A stretch of DNA of 64,000 bases from Sphaerulina vaccinii (GCA_022570795.1 JAKUDP010000014.1:124001-188000), one strand, 5' to 3'; positions 11,217 through 21,998 are shown, counted from the first letter of the stretch. Program-made: numbers and translations. The notes: generated by a model from the sequence alone, not told the origin.

Positions 11217-12973
11217 TTATCCCACCGAATCCTGTATCAAGCCAGCAGCCAGATCTTTCACTTTCGAATAATCAATCCTTACATCCACCAGTGACAAACC
11301 CTTATGTGCCAAAGCTTGCTCCATGACTGATTCGATTTCGTCCGAGTTGTGTATTCTGAAGCCTTTCCCGCCGAAAGCTTCTGCGTACTTGACAAAGTCG
11401 ATGCCTCCGAGTTTGATACCGCTGCTGCGGTTGTATTTCATTTCTTCTTGGAATTCGACCTAGCACAAAACACATTAGTAAAGAGGAGTGGGTACGAAAG
11501 GGGAGGGGAAAAGGAGAGATGGAAGGTACGTACCATGTTGTATGCCTCATCATTCCAGATGAAGTGCGTGATATTGCAGCCCTGTAAGACTGCAGTAGAG
11601 AGTTCTTGCGACGAGAACATGAAGCCTCCATCACCACTGATACTCACAACCTTTTGCGAGCAAGGAGGTTCTTGCACCAAACTCGCAGCAATAGCCCAAG
11701 GAATACCTACTCCAAGAGTCTGTTGACCATTCGAACAGAGGAGCTTTCGAGGTTCGTATGCGAAGAAGTAGCGCATCATGTATATGTATACTGTGCCGAC
11801 GTCCACGCAGACTGTGGTGTCTTTCGAAACACGCTTTTGTAGGGCGGCGATGAATTGTAGAGGATGGACGAGTCCAGCGTCGCTTTTGAAGTCCGTAATC
11901 TGTTTACTCCAGGATCGCATTTCTTGTGTTAGACCTTTACAGAATGCGTCTTCTGCTGGGTTCGTGACGTTCGTGACTGCATCGCTTAGTGCTAAGATGT
12001 TCTCCTTTACGGAGCCAAGGAGTTCGATCTCAGGATGGTAGTAGGCTCCGTAGTCGCAGGAGGTGTAGTCCACGTGAACGATCTTGAGGTTGGCATTTGG
12101 ATTCCAAGCATTTGCATCATACTCTGTTGGATCGTAGCCGAAACATATGATGAGATCTGACTTGGCTAGTATTCTGTCTCCTGTCTGGTTTCTGAACAAT
12201 CCAACTCTGCCGAAGAACACTGAGTCTGCGAGGTCTTCTGGCACCGCGCCTGCTGCTTGGAAAGTCTCGACCACTGCGATGGGGTGTTTTCGTAGGAACT
12301 GACGAACGGCGCCGACCACAACTGTGCTGGAAGCTCTTTGGCCTAGGAAGAATACTGGTAGCTTGGCGTTATCGATCATTTTCGCCACTGTGGCGATATC
12401 TGCGGTCGGAGATGGTCCATAAAGAGGAGACTTGAACGCTGAGCTTGGGAATGCGGTGATTTTGCTCTTGCCTGCTGCAACGTCCATCGGTAGTGAGACC
12501 ACCGCACTTCCTTTTGGATTGCCATTGGCGGCTCTGAAAGCTGCCAGTATCACTTCTGCAGCTTGATCCTCAACATCGATATTTGTAGCTGACTTTGCTG
12601 TAGGCTTCAAGATGTCCAGAGCCTTCATTCCTTGATGTGTATGCTTTGTGTTGAGTAGTCTTGGAACGCTACCGACAATGGCGACTACAGGATCTCCTTC
12701 CGTCGTGGCTGTTATGAGTCCAGTAGTCAAGTTTCCTGCGCCGGGCCCTGAAGTCGCTACACAGACTCCTGGATTGCCTGTGATACGGCCAACTGCTGCG
12801 GCCATGAAAGCTGCATTCTGTTCATGTCTGCAGACCACGAGTTTGATTTCTGGGTGGTCTGATAAGGTGTCGAAGATGGCATCTACCTTTGCTCCTGGAA
12901 TGCCAAAGACGACCTTGACATTGGCATTGTTCAAGCTTTCCACGATGATCTGGGAGACTTGTTGCTCGGCCAT
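11217..12973 (-). CDS. Catabolic-type acetolactate synthase (TPP enzyme)
   Basis: Condenses two pyruvates to alpha-acetolactate with thiamine diphosphate. Exon 1 is 12973-11534 and exon 2 is 11459-11217, joined inside ..YNM-VEFQEEMKYNR, a junction matching bacterial AlsS proteins; total 560 residues, the AlsS length. It has VVFGIPGAKVDAIFD, RHEQNAAFMA (catalytic Glu), GPGAGNLTTG, GLFRNQTGD, GYDPTEYD and the TPP/Mg motif GDGGFMFSSQEL. The start chosen gives MAEQQVSQIIVESL, with no presequence, unlike the biosynthetic mitochondrial Ilv2; a 32-residue in-frame upstream extension is possible. A matching acetolactate decarboxylase lies 5 kb away, which supports an acetoin role. Bacterial origin is inferred from family resemblance. 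Confidence 0.92.
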
Positions 12974-13323
12974 GGCGGTGGCTGGTCTTGGTGATGTTCT
13001 TGGTATGATGAGAAAGGTCAACTTGCCTGAGTGAGCTGCTGGTGAAGTGTCACAGCATGCAGGAAGCACGCGTTTCCGACAAGCTCCGACTTCGCGGTAT
13101 GATCGCAGAAGTCTTTGAGCAATGGCGTGGTTATGTCATGCTCAGCCAACGTGTTGGGAGAGCAGAGTTGTCAGCGAAGAGTGGAGCCAGCCCATGACGA
13201 CGGAGCAATCGGACCGCGTTCCGCTGCTCATATCGCTGCCTCTCTCACACTTCTCTTCTACATTTGAGGTTGGCGTTCATGTGAGAGAAGTGATGAAGAC
13301 TGCGCGAGTCGAAGACTACGACC
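12974..13323. promoter_or_regulatory. Divergent promoter between acetolactate synthase and IMPACT-like gene
   Basis: A 350-base spacer between two genes transcribed away from each other. No obvious TATA box or repeated operator is seen; the function is inferred from position only. Confidence 0.4.
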
Positions 13324-14121
13324 ATGTCGTTGAAGCGCAAGGCGTCAGATCAGGACGAGCAGGACGATGACACGCCCGCCTTCTTCCGCAGCGAGTCCAT
13401 CGAAGACCGCCAAAGCATCTTCATCGGCTTCTACTCGCCTACTCTCAAGCCAAAGGACCTCCAAGCATTTGCCGAGCTACAGACAGCAGATCACAAGATG
13501 CTGGGCTGGCGGCGCGAGTCCAATCAGCAGAGCATCGGCAAGTCGAAGCTATATGTGACAGGCTCAGATGATGATGGGGAGAAGTATGCCGGAAAGAAGG
13601 TCGAGAAGGTAATGGAGGCGTGTCAGGCGATGGGAGCTGTAGTTGTCGCGAGATGGTGGGGCGGCATCATGTTGGGACCTGCGCGCTTCACTCATATCGA
13701 GACTGCGGCGCGTGAGAGTATACGCGCTTGGGAAGTGCACCGAGCTGAAGCTGGCAACAAGAAACGAAGGCTGGCTGAGCAGAAGGAAGAGCATGGAAGG
13801 CTGGCCGAGTCGCTTTTTGACAGAGATGCGAGTATCGAAGTCTTGAGAACTCTCGCGGCAGAAAAGGAGCAAAAGCTGAAGGACGCTCGAGAACAGGATA
13901 CAGCAAGCGACAGCAAAGAGGACACGCCGCAGCAGACGACTGCACCGCCATTTTTAGCTCCAAAAGCTGCAGTCGACTACTCGGCGCTACCAGTGGAACG
14001 GCTTCGCGCATTTGATAAAGCGCGAGATGCCACTTTGTCGTTCCTGCTCAAGTGCATTGACAAGGCGGAAGCAGAGTACAAGAAGTTGACCACCCAAGAA
14101 GATGCTGAAATTGAGAAGTGA
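13324..14121 (+). CDS. UPF0029/IMPACT N-terminal domain protein
   Basis: Single exon, 265 residues. Residues 15-135 fit the IMPACT/UPF0029 fold: ESIEDRQSIFIGFYSP at the start, DDDGEKYAGKKVEKVMEA (the DDGE motif) and VVVARWWGGIMLGPARFTHI. The family includes yeast Yih1 and animal IMPACT, which bind Gcn1 and dampen Gcn2 kinase; that role is only suggested here because the N-terminal RWD domain of Yih1 is absent. The C-terminal 120 residues are a charged coiled coil (AEKEQKLKDAREQD). Start choice: first Met after the spacer, followed by a Lys/Arg-rich stretch. Confidence 0.85.
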   Translation: MSLKRKASDQDEQDDDTPAFFRSESIEDRQSIFIGFYSPTLKPKDLQAFAELQTADHKMLGWRRESNQQSIGKSKLYVTGSDDDGEKYAGKKVEKVMEACQAMGAVVVARWWGGIMLGPARFTHIETAARESIRAWEVHRAEAGNKKRRLAEQKEEHGRLAESLFDRDASIEVLRTLAAEKEQKLKDAREQDTASDSKEDTPQQTTAPPFLAPKAAVDYSALPVERLRAFDKARDATLSFLLKCIDKAEAEYKKLTTQEDAEIEK

Positions 14122-14434
14122 CACCTGTAGAATTGAACATCAAGACAGCCCAGTAAGTAATGTATCCCTTCTACTTCTACGAAGGGCCCTCGAGGAGCTG
14201 GTGTGTCTGATGAATGCATGACCCGAGACGTCAAGCATTCTAACATCGGCCGGCAGGTACAGTGAGTATGTTCTGCTACTTCACTTGTCCGATCCTGGAG
14301 CCGTCGGCAGATGTTCTGTCAATCGAGCAACGAGTTGATCACTACTCAGACTGCTTACCCCTCATGGGGCTGCCTCCGCCGATGTCAGCCAAGCGACTTC
14401 ACTTAGGTGCCAGAGTGCATGCTCAGATGCCGCT
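14122..14434. other. Intergenic, no gene seen
   Basis: 313 bases between the IMPACT-like gene and the glycosidase pseudogene; presumed terminator and old promoter. No motif was recognised. Confidence 0.4.
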
Positions 14435-16010
14435 GTGCGTCAGCTCAACACACCAACAAGATGTATCGCTTGCTATCTCTGGATAGCTTTTACCTTCCTA
14501 CCAGTATGCTTCAGCCAGATTGTCTCATCATCGAACGCGCTTCCATTCCCAATCTCACCAGACACCATCGATGGCGATTCCAACTACACTCCACCAATCT
14601 TCCCAATCCTACCTTTCAACCAATACGCAAACAACCCGATACTGTCGCCGAATCCAGCCAACAATTGGGAGTCAGCATTTCTGTACAACCCCACGGCAAT
14701 CGTTCTAAACGAGACCATCTTCTTGCTCTACCGCGCTCAGAACTCTTTCCTAACAAGCAGCGTCGGACTGGCCTGGAGTCCAGACGGCTACTCCTTCACT
14801 CGTCTCAACAAACCCATCCTCTACGCAACCGAGCCCTGGGAAGCTGGCGGAGGAACCGAAGACCCACGCATCATACGTGTAAACGGAACTTTCTACCTCA
14901 CTTACACTGGCTACAATCTCACTTCCCCACAACTCTGTCTCGCTACTTCAACAGACCTCCTAAACTGGAAGAAATATCCTCCGCTCTTCCCAAACTGGCA
15001 GGATGTAGCATACTCAGACATCGACATCCCAGAACCATGATTCAACCACTCAAAATCAGCAGCCATCACGAATGAGAAGATTGGTGGCTTATACCATATG
15101 TACCGGGGAGACTCATTCATATACCACGCTATCTCTCCCGATCTACTCAATTGGACCACTTTGTCTGCCTCGGAGTACTTCGCCGCCCCTACATTCCCAT
15201 GGGAGAATCGACTCATTGAACCTGGTCCTGCGCCAATCAAGACCAGAGACGGGAGGTGGATTCTGGTGTATAACGGCGCTACCAGTGGCAGGGCTGGATA
15301 TCCTGCTGGTCAATATGGCGTCGGTAAAATGCTCATTCATAGACCCCAATAATTGAATTAGTCAATTATTGGGACCTCAAGTCAAAATCAATTCAAAGTC
15401 AAAGTCAATTTAGCGAATTGACTTGACTTGCAGTCAATTATTGGACCGGTAGGTATATTAACGCTAACGTGGAGGAGTCCGAGGAGTAGTCGATTAGAAG
15501 GGTGGGTTAGGCCTTACGATATAAGCCTACAACCTTATTAGTCGATATAACGACTATAACAGCAGCACGATATAGATATCTAGGAGCTTCTTACCTCGTA
15601 AATCTCGTCGTCGCCGATGTTTACGCGCTAAGTCAATTCAAAGTCAAGTCAGCGGAGGCCAAGTCAAAGTCAATTCAGAATTGACTAATTGACTAATTGA
15701 CTTTTGCAATTCAATTGTTGGGCTCTATGTGCTCATTGACCCATCAGGTGCCTTTCGACCCACGAGTGTCAATGCTACTTTGGAGAATCCTGTTGTGGGA
15801 GGGACGTATCAGCCTGCGCTGAGGGATGGACCTGTTGCGAGGATTGAGAGGCCGATGGTGTTTCCAAGCACGACTCAGGAGACAGAAGGACAGGTGAATC
15901 GCGTTACGTTTGCAGAGGGATTGGTTCAGTTTAAGTGGAAGTGGTTTTTGTATTTCGGACAGGCGGATAGTACGTTGGGGGTCGCTGTGGCGGATGTGCA
16001 GCCTTTGTAG
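14435..16010 (+). pseudogene. GH130-type secreted glycosidase/phosphorylase, disrupted
   Basis: The first part (14435-15040) has a hydrophobic leader (YLWIAFTFLPVCFSQ) and a five-bladed-propeller glycosidase signature: NPTAIVLNETIFLLYRAQ, GLAWSPDGYSFTRL, GGTEDPRIIRVNGTFYLTYT and LCLATSTDLLNWKK, as in GH130 mannoside phosphorylases. An in-frame TGA at 15038 interrupts it, and the same frame continues to 15329. There a 392-base hAT-like MITE splits the codons of KMLIDPSG. The remainder runs 15738-16010 and ends GVAVADVQPL. Excluding the MITE and one target copy, the frame is continuous, so the only visible lesions are one stop codon and one insertion; decay looks recent. Confidence 0.85.
15330..15737. 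mobile_element. Non-autonomous hAT-like MITE with 8-bp target duplication
   Basis: The element spans 15338-15729 (392 bases). Its ends are inverted repeats of 21 bases matching at 19 positions, beginning CATAGACCCCAATAATTGAA, which fits the YARNG start of hAT ends. It is flanked by identical 8-base copies TGCTCATT (15330-15337 and 15730-15737), the hAT target-duplication length. The interior holds many subterminal motifs of the TCAATTCAAAGTCAA type in both orientations and no coding frame. Removing element plus one duplication rejoins the host frame exactly. Confidence 0.87.
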
Positions 16011-16102
16011 ATACAGCGACGTCCCTAGGAGAGAGTGGATCCTTGAGCTGGAAAGTTGAAATGCAAAAGGAGATCAGTGAGGCAAAAAGAGATTATAGAA
16101 GC

Positions 16103-16257
16103 AAAACAACCGCCGCAGACCGATAGTCTGCGAACGTCAATGACTTCATTACGAAGGTCTACGAGACCCTTCGAGGTTATTAGCCAACGTGTGTGGTGCT
16201 CAGGCATCAGCTTCACTGACGACTTACTGACTAGACCACATAGCCTGAGCCATCGTT
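16103..16257 (-). ncRNA. Array RNA copy 6
   Basis: Transcribed leftward. Upstream GGGGCTATACATG at about -28. The 5' part is AACGATGGCTCAGGCTATG, then TGGTCTAGTCAG; the second arm is CGUCAGU-GAA-GCUGAUG. The 3' end is GCGGCGGTTGTTTTGC. The closing helix is weaker than in neighbours (about 6 bp). Confidence 0.68.
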
Positions 16258-16374
16258 ACAACTGGCGCCCGGCTCATCGCATGTATAGCCCCAATTATCC
16301 TATCTGTGAGTCTGCAAAAAGAGAGGGTCGTAGAGGTCAAAATGCAAAAGGAGATTAGAAAGGCAAAAAAGCAG

Positions 16375-16525
16375 AAACAATCGCCTCGTACCATGGCGTA
16401 CAAGGGAAGATAACTCCTCAGACCTACATGATCTGCGAGCTGTATAGCTTGAAGTACTTCGTATCATCAAACATCGGCTATACCGACGACTTACTGACTA
16501 GGCCACGGAGGGTGGGCGATCGTTG
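16375..16525 (-). ncRNA. Array RNA copy 7
   Basis: Upstream GAAGGTACATATAC. A 10-bp closing helix, AACGAUCGCC with GGCGAUUGUU, has C-G where others have U-G. The second arm is CGUCGGU-AUA-GCCGAUG, in which a G-C replaces the usual A-U: a clear compensatory change. A GUAC..GUAC hairpin precedes the 3' strand. The terminator is TTT, with a longer T6 13 bases on. Confidence 0.8.
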
Positions 16526-16646
16526 CATTTGGTGCCTAGCAAATTGTATATGTACCTTCAGTTGTTATATTTGGGAGTTTGCTTTTGGAAAGGAAGCTAT
16601 CTCCTTAGCTCTATAGTTTGAAATTGCAAAAGAACATTGCAGGGGC

Positions 16647-16796
16647 AAAAAGATCGCCAAAGGTCTTTATGCCGAAGCTCACAATGTCCAGTCTCAGACC
16701 TGGCTGATTTGAAAGTCAGGTATAGATGTGCCGTTTATTAGGCATCAGCTGAGCTGACGACTTACTGACCAGACCACATAGCCTGGACGATCGTTT
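16647..16796 (-). ncRNA. Array RNA copy 8
   Basis: Upstream GGAGGTGCATATAC. The closing helix is GAUCGUC with GGCGAUC, so the 3' strand changed to keep a G-C pair. The A-box-like part is TGGTCTGGTCAG; the second arm is CGUCAGC-UCA-GCUGAUG. The terminator is TTTTT. Confidence 0.8.
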
Positions 16797-16890
16797 CATT
16801 GGACGCCTGGCTTATCGTATATGCACCTCCATACCTTCTAGACAACCTGAAGGCGTTGGTTGTCGATGGGCTAAAGGAGATCAGAGAGGC

Positions 16891-17053
16891 AAAAAGATCG
16901 CCGCAGGTCTTTGTGCTGGGGTTCACAGAGTCTGAGTAGGGGTCCAGACCTGAATGATCTGGAAGTCCGAGGTCCTATTAATGAAAGTACTGCGTCAAAC
17001 ATCAGCTATACTGACGACTTACTGACTAAACCACATAGCCTGGACGATCGTTG
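16891..17053 (-). ncRNA. Array RNA copy 9
   Basis: Upstream GAGGGTTCATATAC. Ends match copy 8 (GAUCGUC with GGCGAUC, TTTTT). The D-arm-like part is TGGTTTAGTCAG and the second arm CGUCAGU-AUA-GCUGAUG. The interior differs from copy 8 except for a shared AAAGACCT before the 3' strand. Confidence 0.78.
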
Positions 17054-17257
17054 CATTGGACGCCTGGCTTATCGTATATGAACCCTCATTCGTGGCTGAT
17101 ACTTCCGAAGCTGTCCTCTCTCTCCAAGTGTAGGATGTCAGGCTCGAGTCTTGGTCATGCTTCTACGGAGTCGACGACTTCGATATTCTCGACCAAGTGA
17201 CTCACCTCTCTCCGGAAACATTCGGTAGTAGATAGTTGATCAAAAATTGCTTACTCT

Positions 17258-17413
17258 CAACAGCCGTGATGGCCTAGTGGGTGATTCAGTAAGTCGTTGA
17301 TATAACTGATGCTTGGCTTTGGTCACTATCAACACTCTAGGGTCACAGGATATTAGTCTCTGTGACACCAAAACCAGTCTTCGTGCCAGCCAGGAGGCTT
17401 GAGCGGTCGTTTT
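17258..17413 (+). ncRNA. Array RNA copy 10, diverging from copies 6-9
   Basis: Points right while copies 6-9 point left. The closing helix pairs around CAGCCG and CGGUCGUU, substituted on both strands relative to other copies. A perfect 7-bp private hairpin GUCACAG..CUGUGAC sits in the middle, and AGCC..GGCU precedes the 3' strand. The second arm is degenerate (CGUUGAU-AUA-ACUGAUG). No clear TATA upstream. Confidence 0.7.
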
Positions 17414-17876
17414 GTCTTGCTTTAAGCAACGTCTTTTGCTCGTTTGCTTCTTAAGGGGGAATGGACATGGTACCCTTTCGTTGTTAAGCGCATACGGCAG
17501 TAAATGTATGATTGAAAATGTAGATTCCTGGCTCTAGTGGTCAATTCATCGCAGGCTCTGCCTTGTGCATTCTTGATCTGTGATTTCATATATAGAGTTG
17601 CTGTGAATTGTGCTCCTTCGGTAGGGGTTACGATCCCTCTCTCTTTCAGAACGCGCACTACGTTCTTGCAGCTCGAGACAAGCAGAAATCCGTGTCCCGC
17701 GTCCGTCAGAGAGAGCTTGCGTGATGCAGTCGCACGTGGTCAAGCCGTGTCTGATGATCTCCATCCGCAAGCTATGTGTCACGCTAGCTTATGTCCAGAC
17801 GCACCAGTGAAGCATTCGAGAGAGTGATATCAGAGAGATGTGATAGTCCAATGCGTGTTTGTATGCCACACGTCAT
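17414..17876. other. Intergenic, no gene seen
   Basis: 463 bases downstream of array copy 10 and of the acetolactate decarboxylase stop. Nothing recognisable. Confidence 0.4.
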
Positions 17877-18581
17877 CTATCCCTCCACCTTCTTCACACC
17901 CTCATCATCAGTAACAAGCTGTGCCTGATTGAAGTCGTCAGATGTAGGCAATTCAACATGAACATTCGCAGCCACAGCCATCTTCATCTCCAACCCTTTC
18001 CCTCTCACATCAAGGACATGTCCGCCAGCTGATCGATCTTTCTTGATGAAATGCAGATGTTCACCAGCAACTCCAAAACCTTGCCAATTCTTGGGCGTCC
18101 TGAAACCAATGATGGTACCTTCGACATCTGAATACTCTTCCACCGACTGCTTCTTGCCAAGTTCTGAAAGTGGTTGCCCTTTATATTCCTGCCCTCTCAC
18201 AGTTCGACATTTCAAATGCTCGAATTTGCCATCGATGCGATACGTCATGAATAAGTTCTTCGCGTGATCATTGAAAGCATCTAAAGTCGTATCTATACCA
18301 TTCTTGTCGTTGAAGTCTACAGTCTTGGTACTTTGAGGCACGAAGTTCGTCGAGACAGCAAAAGGTATCTGATCTGACGAATCTGCTTCTCTAGTTTCGC
18401 CGCCAGCTTGCAATTGATAGATCTTGCCATCGAGAAACATGAGTTCTCCTTGCATTCTGGCAAAGGTTCCGAGGCCTTGGTTTCCTTTGGAAGAGAGCTT
18501 AGAGGCTGATATGCCGGTTTCGCATACTCCGTCCATCAAGGCGTTGAGGAGTGAGTATTGGTATATGTGGTTGTCTTCCAT
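17877..18581 (-). CDS. Alpha-acetolactate decarboxylase
   Basis: Decarboxylates alpha-acetolactate to (R)-acetoin; a zinc enzyme best known from bacteria (BudA/AlsD). Single exon, 234 residues, slightly shorter than bacterial enzymes (about 240-260). Landmarks in order: YQYSLLNALMDGV, GLGTFARMQGELMFLDGKIY, MTYRIDGKFEHLKCRTV, VEGTIIGFRTP, then the metal-binding GEHLHFIKKDRSAGGHVLD (His-x-His and a further His), and VELPTSDDFNQAQL. No secretion or mitochondrial signal is seen, so it is probably cytosolic. Together with the acetolactate synthase at 11.2-13.0 kb it completes a two-step route from pyruvate to acetoin. The lack of introns and bacterial resemblance suggest transfer, which needs a phylogeny. 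Confidence 0.93.
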   Translation of the reverse strand: MEDNHIYQYSLLNALMDGVCETGISASKLSSKGNQGLGTFARMQGELMFLDGKIYQLQAGGETREADSSDQIPFAVSTNFVPQSTKTVDFNDKNGIDTTLDAFNDHAKNLFMTYRIDGKFEHLKCRTVRGQEYKGQPLSELGKKQSVEEYSDVEGTIIGFRTPKNWQGFGVAGEHLHFIKKDRSAGGHVLDVRGKGLEMKMAVAANVHVELPTSDDFNQAQLVTDDEGVKKVEG

Positions 18582-18795
18582 TTCGGCGACGATTCTCTTG
18601 TAATATCTATTGGTTGCTGGGTCGATTCTGGTGAAAGTTCTTGATACGAATGTTCATGTATTGGATAGAAAGGTTGGGAGTGAGCGAGGAGGTTCTATGG
18701 TGAGCTCATATGCTGACTCAGCATTTGAGTCTTCCTCCAATTTCTTCGCGTTTGCCATTGCCATCAAGACATCAACAACATCGAATCTGGACATC
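18582..18795. promoter_or_regulatory. Divergent promoter, acetolactate decarboxylase / Rrp43
   Basis: A 214-base spacer between two divergent starts. The chosen Rrp43 start at 18796 leaves this spacer free; an in-frame Met at 18610 would extend Rrp43 by 62 residues without family similarity. Confidence 0.4.
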
Positions 18796-19785
18796 ATGGC
18801 GACTGCAGACGCCGCTCCGCCGGCACTGTCGTTTCCGCGAGACACGTTCGCAAGTCTGACGCCAAAGCCTTTCCTGCTCGCGCATCTCAAGCTGCCAACA
18901 GCAACACGACCGAGTGGACGTACACCGGACGAATTTCGCAAGCCAACAATAAACACGGGATCTCTGTCTCACAGCAACGGTAGTGCCGTGGTCCGAGTTG
19001 GAGATACTGCTGTCGTGTGTGGAGTGCGAGCCGAGATCCTGTTGGCATCAGATATTCCCAAACCACCAGGCGAGGAGGACAACGAGGCCATCGAGCAGCT
19101 GGGCCTCCTTGTGCCGAATCTAGAACTCAGTACAGGCTGTTCTCCAGCACACCTTCCCGGAAATCCGCCAAGCTCTGTGGCACAATCTCTTTCATATCGG
19201 ATCTCTTCGTTCCTCAACGACTCAGGCGCCGTGAAACTGGATGACTTACGCATCACCTACGACCAACCAGCAACCGACGAGGACTCTTCCGAGAGTGGAC
19301 AGACCGTGACTAAAGCCTATTGGACTCTTTACGTTGACATCTTGTGCCTCGCACTGGATGGCAATGCCTTGGATGCGGCGTGGTTGGCTGTGTGCGCAGC
19401 ACTAAGGGATACTCGCTTGCCTGGTGCTCACTGGGATTCGGACAGAGAAAGCGTAGCGTGTTCGCCATTGGCTTCAGATGCAAAGCAACTACAAGTTCTA
19501 GATCTACCCATGGTCTCGACCTTTGCAGTTTTCACTACAGTTTCGCCACTCAAGCTCTCTACGAATCCCCAGAACTGGATTCTTGCCGATCCCGATGCAT
19601 TTGAAGAAGACATCTGCGATGAAATCGTGTCAGTGATACTGCAACCACGCGGCGAAGGCGGTCAGATCATCTCTCGGTTAGAAAAGAGTGGAGGCGTGTA
19701 CGTTGACAGGCAGACCATGCGAACGTGCCTTCAACTTGCTGAAGCGCGTTGTGAGCAAATGAAAGGTGTCCTGCACGGTGCATGA
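18796..19785 (+). CDS. Exosome core subunit, RNase PH-like (Rrp43 type)
   Basis: Non-catalytic ring subunit of the RNA exosome, nucleus and cytoplasm. It has 329 residues in one exon. After SFPRDTFASLTPKPFLLAHL come RPSGRTPDEFRKPTINTGSL, GSAVVRVGDTAVVCGVRAEI (the RNase PH core) and YVDILCLALDGNALDAAWLA, followed by DPDAFEEDICDEIVSVIL and a C-terminal GGVYVDRQTMRTCLQLA. The arrangement fits Rrp43/EXOSC8 better than Rrp42 or Rrp45. Start chosen at MATADAAPP because upstream residues are not family-like. Confidence 0.9.
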   Translation: MATADAAPPALSFPRDTFASLTPKPFLLAHLKLPTATRPSGRTPDEFRKPTINTGSLSHSNGSAVVRVGDTAVVCGVRAEILLASDIPKPPGEEDNEAIEQLGLLVPNLELSTGCSPAHLPGNPPSSVAQSLSYRISSFLNDSGAVKLDDLRITYDQPATDEDSSESGQTVTKAYWTLYVDILCLALDGNALDAAWLAVCAALRDTRLPGAHWDSDRESVACSPLASDAKQLQVLDLPMVSTFAVFTTVSPLKLSTNPQNWILADPDAFEEDICDEIVSVILQPRGEGGQIISRLEKSGGVYVDRQTMRTCLQLAEARCEQMKGVLHGA

Positions 19786-21998
19786 AGAAGTCGATCAAAG
19801 TATTCTGCAAAAAGCAGAGTGCAGCTCAGCTGGTGCGCCACAGCCATGTGAGAGTGCGTGTCATTGGCCAGCCCTCGTGAGGATGTCCATAGGCATGCGA
19901 GTCGCTTATGGAGAGAGCGAAGAGAGACGATAGCTGAGCTACTGTGATGGCGAGGCCCTGCGGCTCTTTGAAGATACGCTTCCCCTGTTCAGAGCCGATG
20001 TCACGGCCCTGGTCACAACGCCGACCTTTCATCAGTGCGTAATTGCCGTGCTGACCACCTGCATTCAAAAAGGCTTGTTGGATATGTGCCTTAGGCGCGA
20101 ACCTATTGGCTCAGACACACAGACTACAACCAAGCCATGATTAGCACAGTACAAAGGTCCCGCATCGCACAAGACGCACACAGAAGCCACTGGGCTCAGG
20201 TGCAGTTCGATCCTTCCGACTCTCTAGTCACGCCTCTTCTCAAAAGAGTGGGTTATAGACAGTCGAACTGTCTGGCCGCGAAGAACAGGCTAGAACACAA
20301 TCGACAGTGACAGGCAGTAATATCTAGCTAGTCGAACTCGGCCCTATATCTCGAAGTTGCTTCCCTCCGAACATACGCTGTTGCGCAGAATCCAGCAACA
20401 GAAGCGATGTTACTCATGAGAAGAAGTAGGAAAATGTACCGCGATGCCGATTCACCCGCACATGCCTTCAGGCTTCCACAATATACACACCATATGTGGG
20501 TGTGCAACACACTGATCCAAAGGACCCCAGGCACCAGTCAAGCTACTCTACTATCACACTCGTCCACATGACAGCGCAGCGATGGTCATCAACATTGATT
20601 ATGCCAGTGACAGTGGATTGATTCCTCCCATGCCTGCTACGAGGCACGGCTCTTCCTGATCACGACTCATGCAAGTTCTACACCGACGTCAGCCACCGAC
20701 GCAGGAACAACCTCGCGAAAGGACTCTGAAGGCGTCGTGTCCGTCATATTGCGGAACCATCGACCAAGCATTCTGGAAGCCCACTCTCGACCCGTGGGTC
20801 GCAACTTATGCCACGTGCATAGAGTGCTACGACGATCGCTCACCCGGTTGGTAGGGCTGGGATACATGGGTGGCAAATGGCTTGGTTCATCACACAGCGT
20901 TGATGTGGCGCTTCGCTTCTTCACTGCCGAGACCGTGTATCAGCGTTGAACAGCAATACACCACTCATTCGTTGAGAGACCTTTAAGCAGGGCCTTCCAA
21001 GCTCTGCAGAGAGTCTCCCAAGTTCGTCACCAGATCAGTCGGCATTGCACACGAGCCTAAAGCGAAGATTCATCTCGCGAGAGGACAGCCATGCATGTGG
21101 CCTAATGTCTGGCACAATCTATCAGGGATCAGTGTTACACAGACCCGGAGATCATCAACGAGGATCTCCACATGCGCGTCGCATCCGGACCAGAAACAAA
21201 GCGATTGCATGGAATTGGTCAGATCGACAACGACATCTCCCATCTCTCCTCGATCGTGTGCAGCATCGTGCACATGAAGTGATACAGCCACGTTGTTGAG
21301 TCTGATCAACGTACCGGAGTCAAGCTTACCTGATGACATCCCATGTTCTTCACACGCAATAGCAGGACGATTCCTATACAAGGCTACCTCTCTTCTTCGT
21401 CACCCAGCTCGATCAGTCACCGAAGACTTTCCTTGGCTACCAATAATGCTCGCGTGTTGCACTTGCATCAGGCTTTCGAGGAACTGCACTCCATCGCCAC
21501 ATCTGTCACCGAGACCATGCCTTGTTCCATTGTGTACGCGTTGACAGGTATATCACCAATTCAGTTTGCTGCGAGAAGAGATGACTGCTCTTTCCCGATG
21601 CAGGCCAGCGTACATCCTAAGCTTCGACACCGCTGCGGCATATGAAGCTAGGATCAACTCGCACACGCTGAGGACGCCTCACGTATCGCGGTATCTCCAG
21701 GATGAACGGTCTACAAGTATTCAAACGCCGCAGCAGGTGTCCACTAGGACCCACGGCTACCGCTAATTGCCCTTGTTGTGTGTTTTCCGAACGCTTGTGA
21801 TCAGCGACTAGGCCGACAAAGCATACGCGAGATCGTGTGTGTGGTGACGTTCACTGAATATGATAATATAATGCTACCCTCCTCAGTCACTTCCCTAGTT
21901 CTTTTGTCTGTGTTCAGATCGTTCTTTCTCAAGTTGCAGCACACACGGAAACATCGGAACTCGACACCGACTCAAGCCAGACCACCACAGCCTCTATC
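19786..21998. other. 2.2-kb intergenic stretch, no gene supported
   Basis: Frames of 60-100 codons occur on both strands but are mutually overlapping and lack domains, signal peptides or splice-linked continuity. No array RNA motif or transposon ends were found. It may contain regulatory DNA for the SnoaL-like gene. Confidence 0.45.

Noticed and set aside
15341..15727. MITE as a Tc1/mariner type with TA duplication
   Set aside because: A TA sits at both ends, but the longer 21-base ends plus the exact 8-base TGCTCATT duplication and restoration of the host frame fit hAT better.
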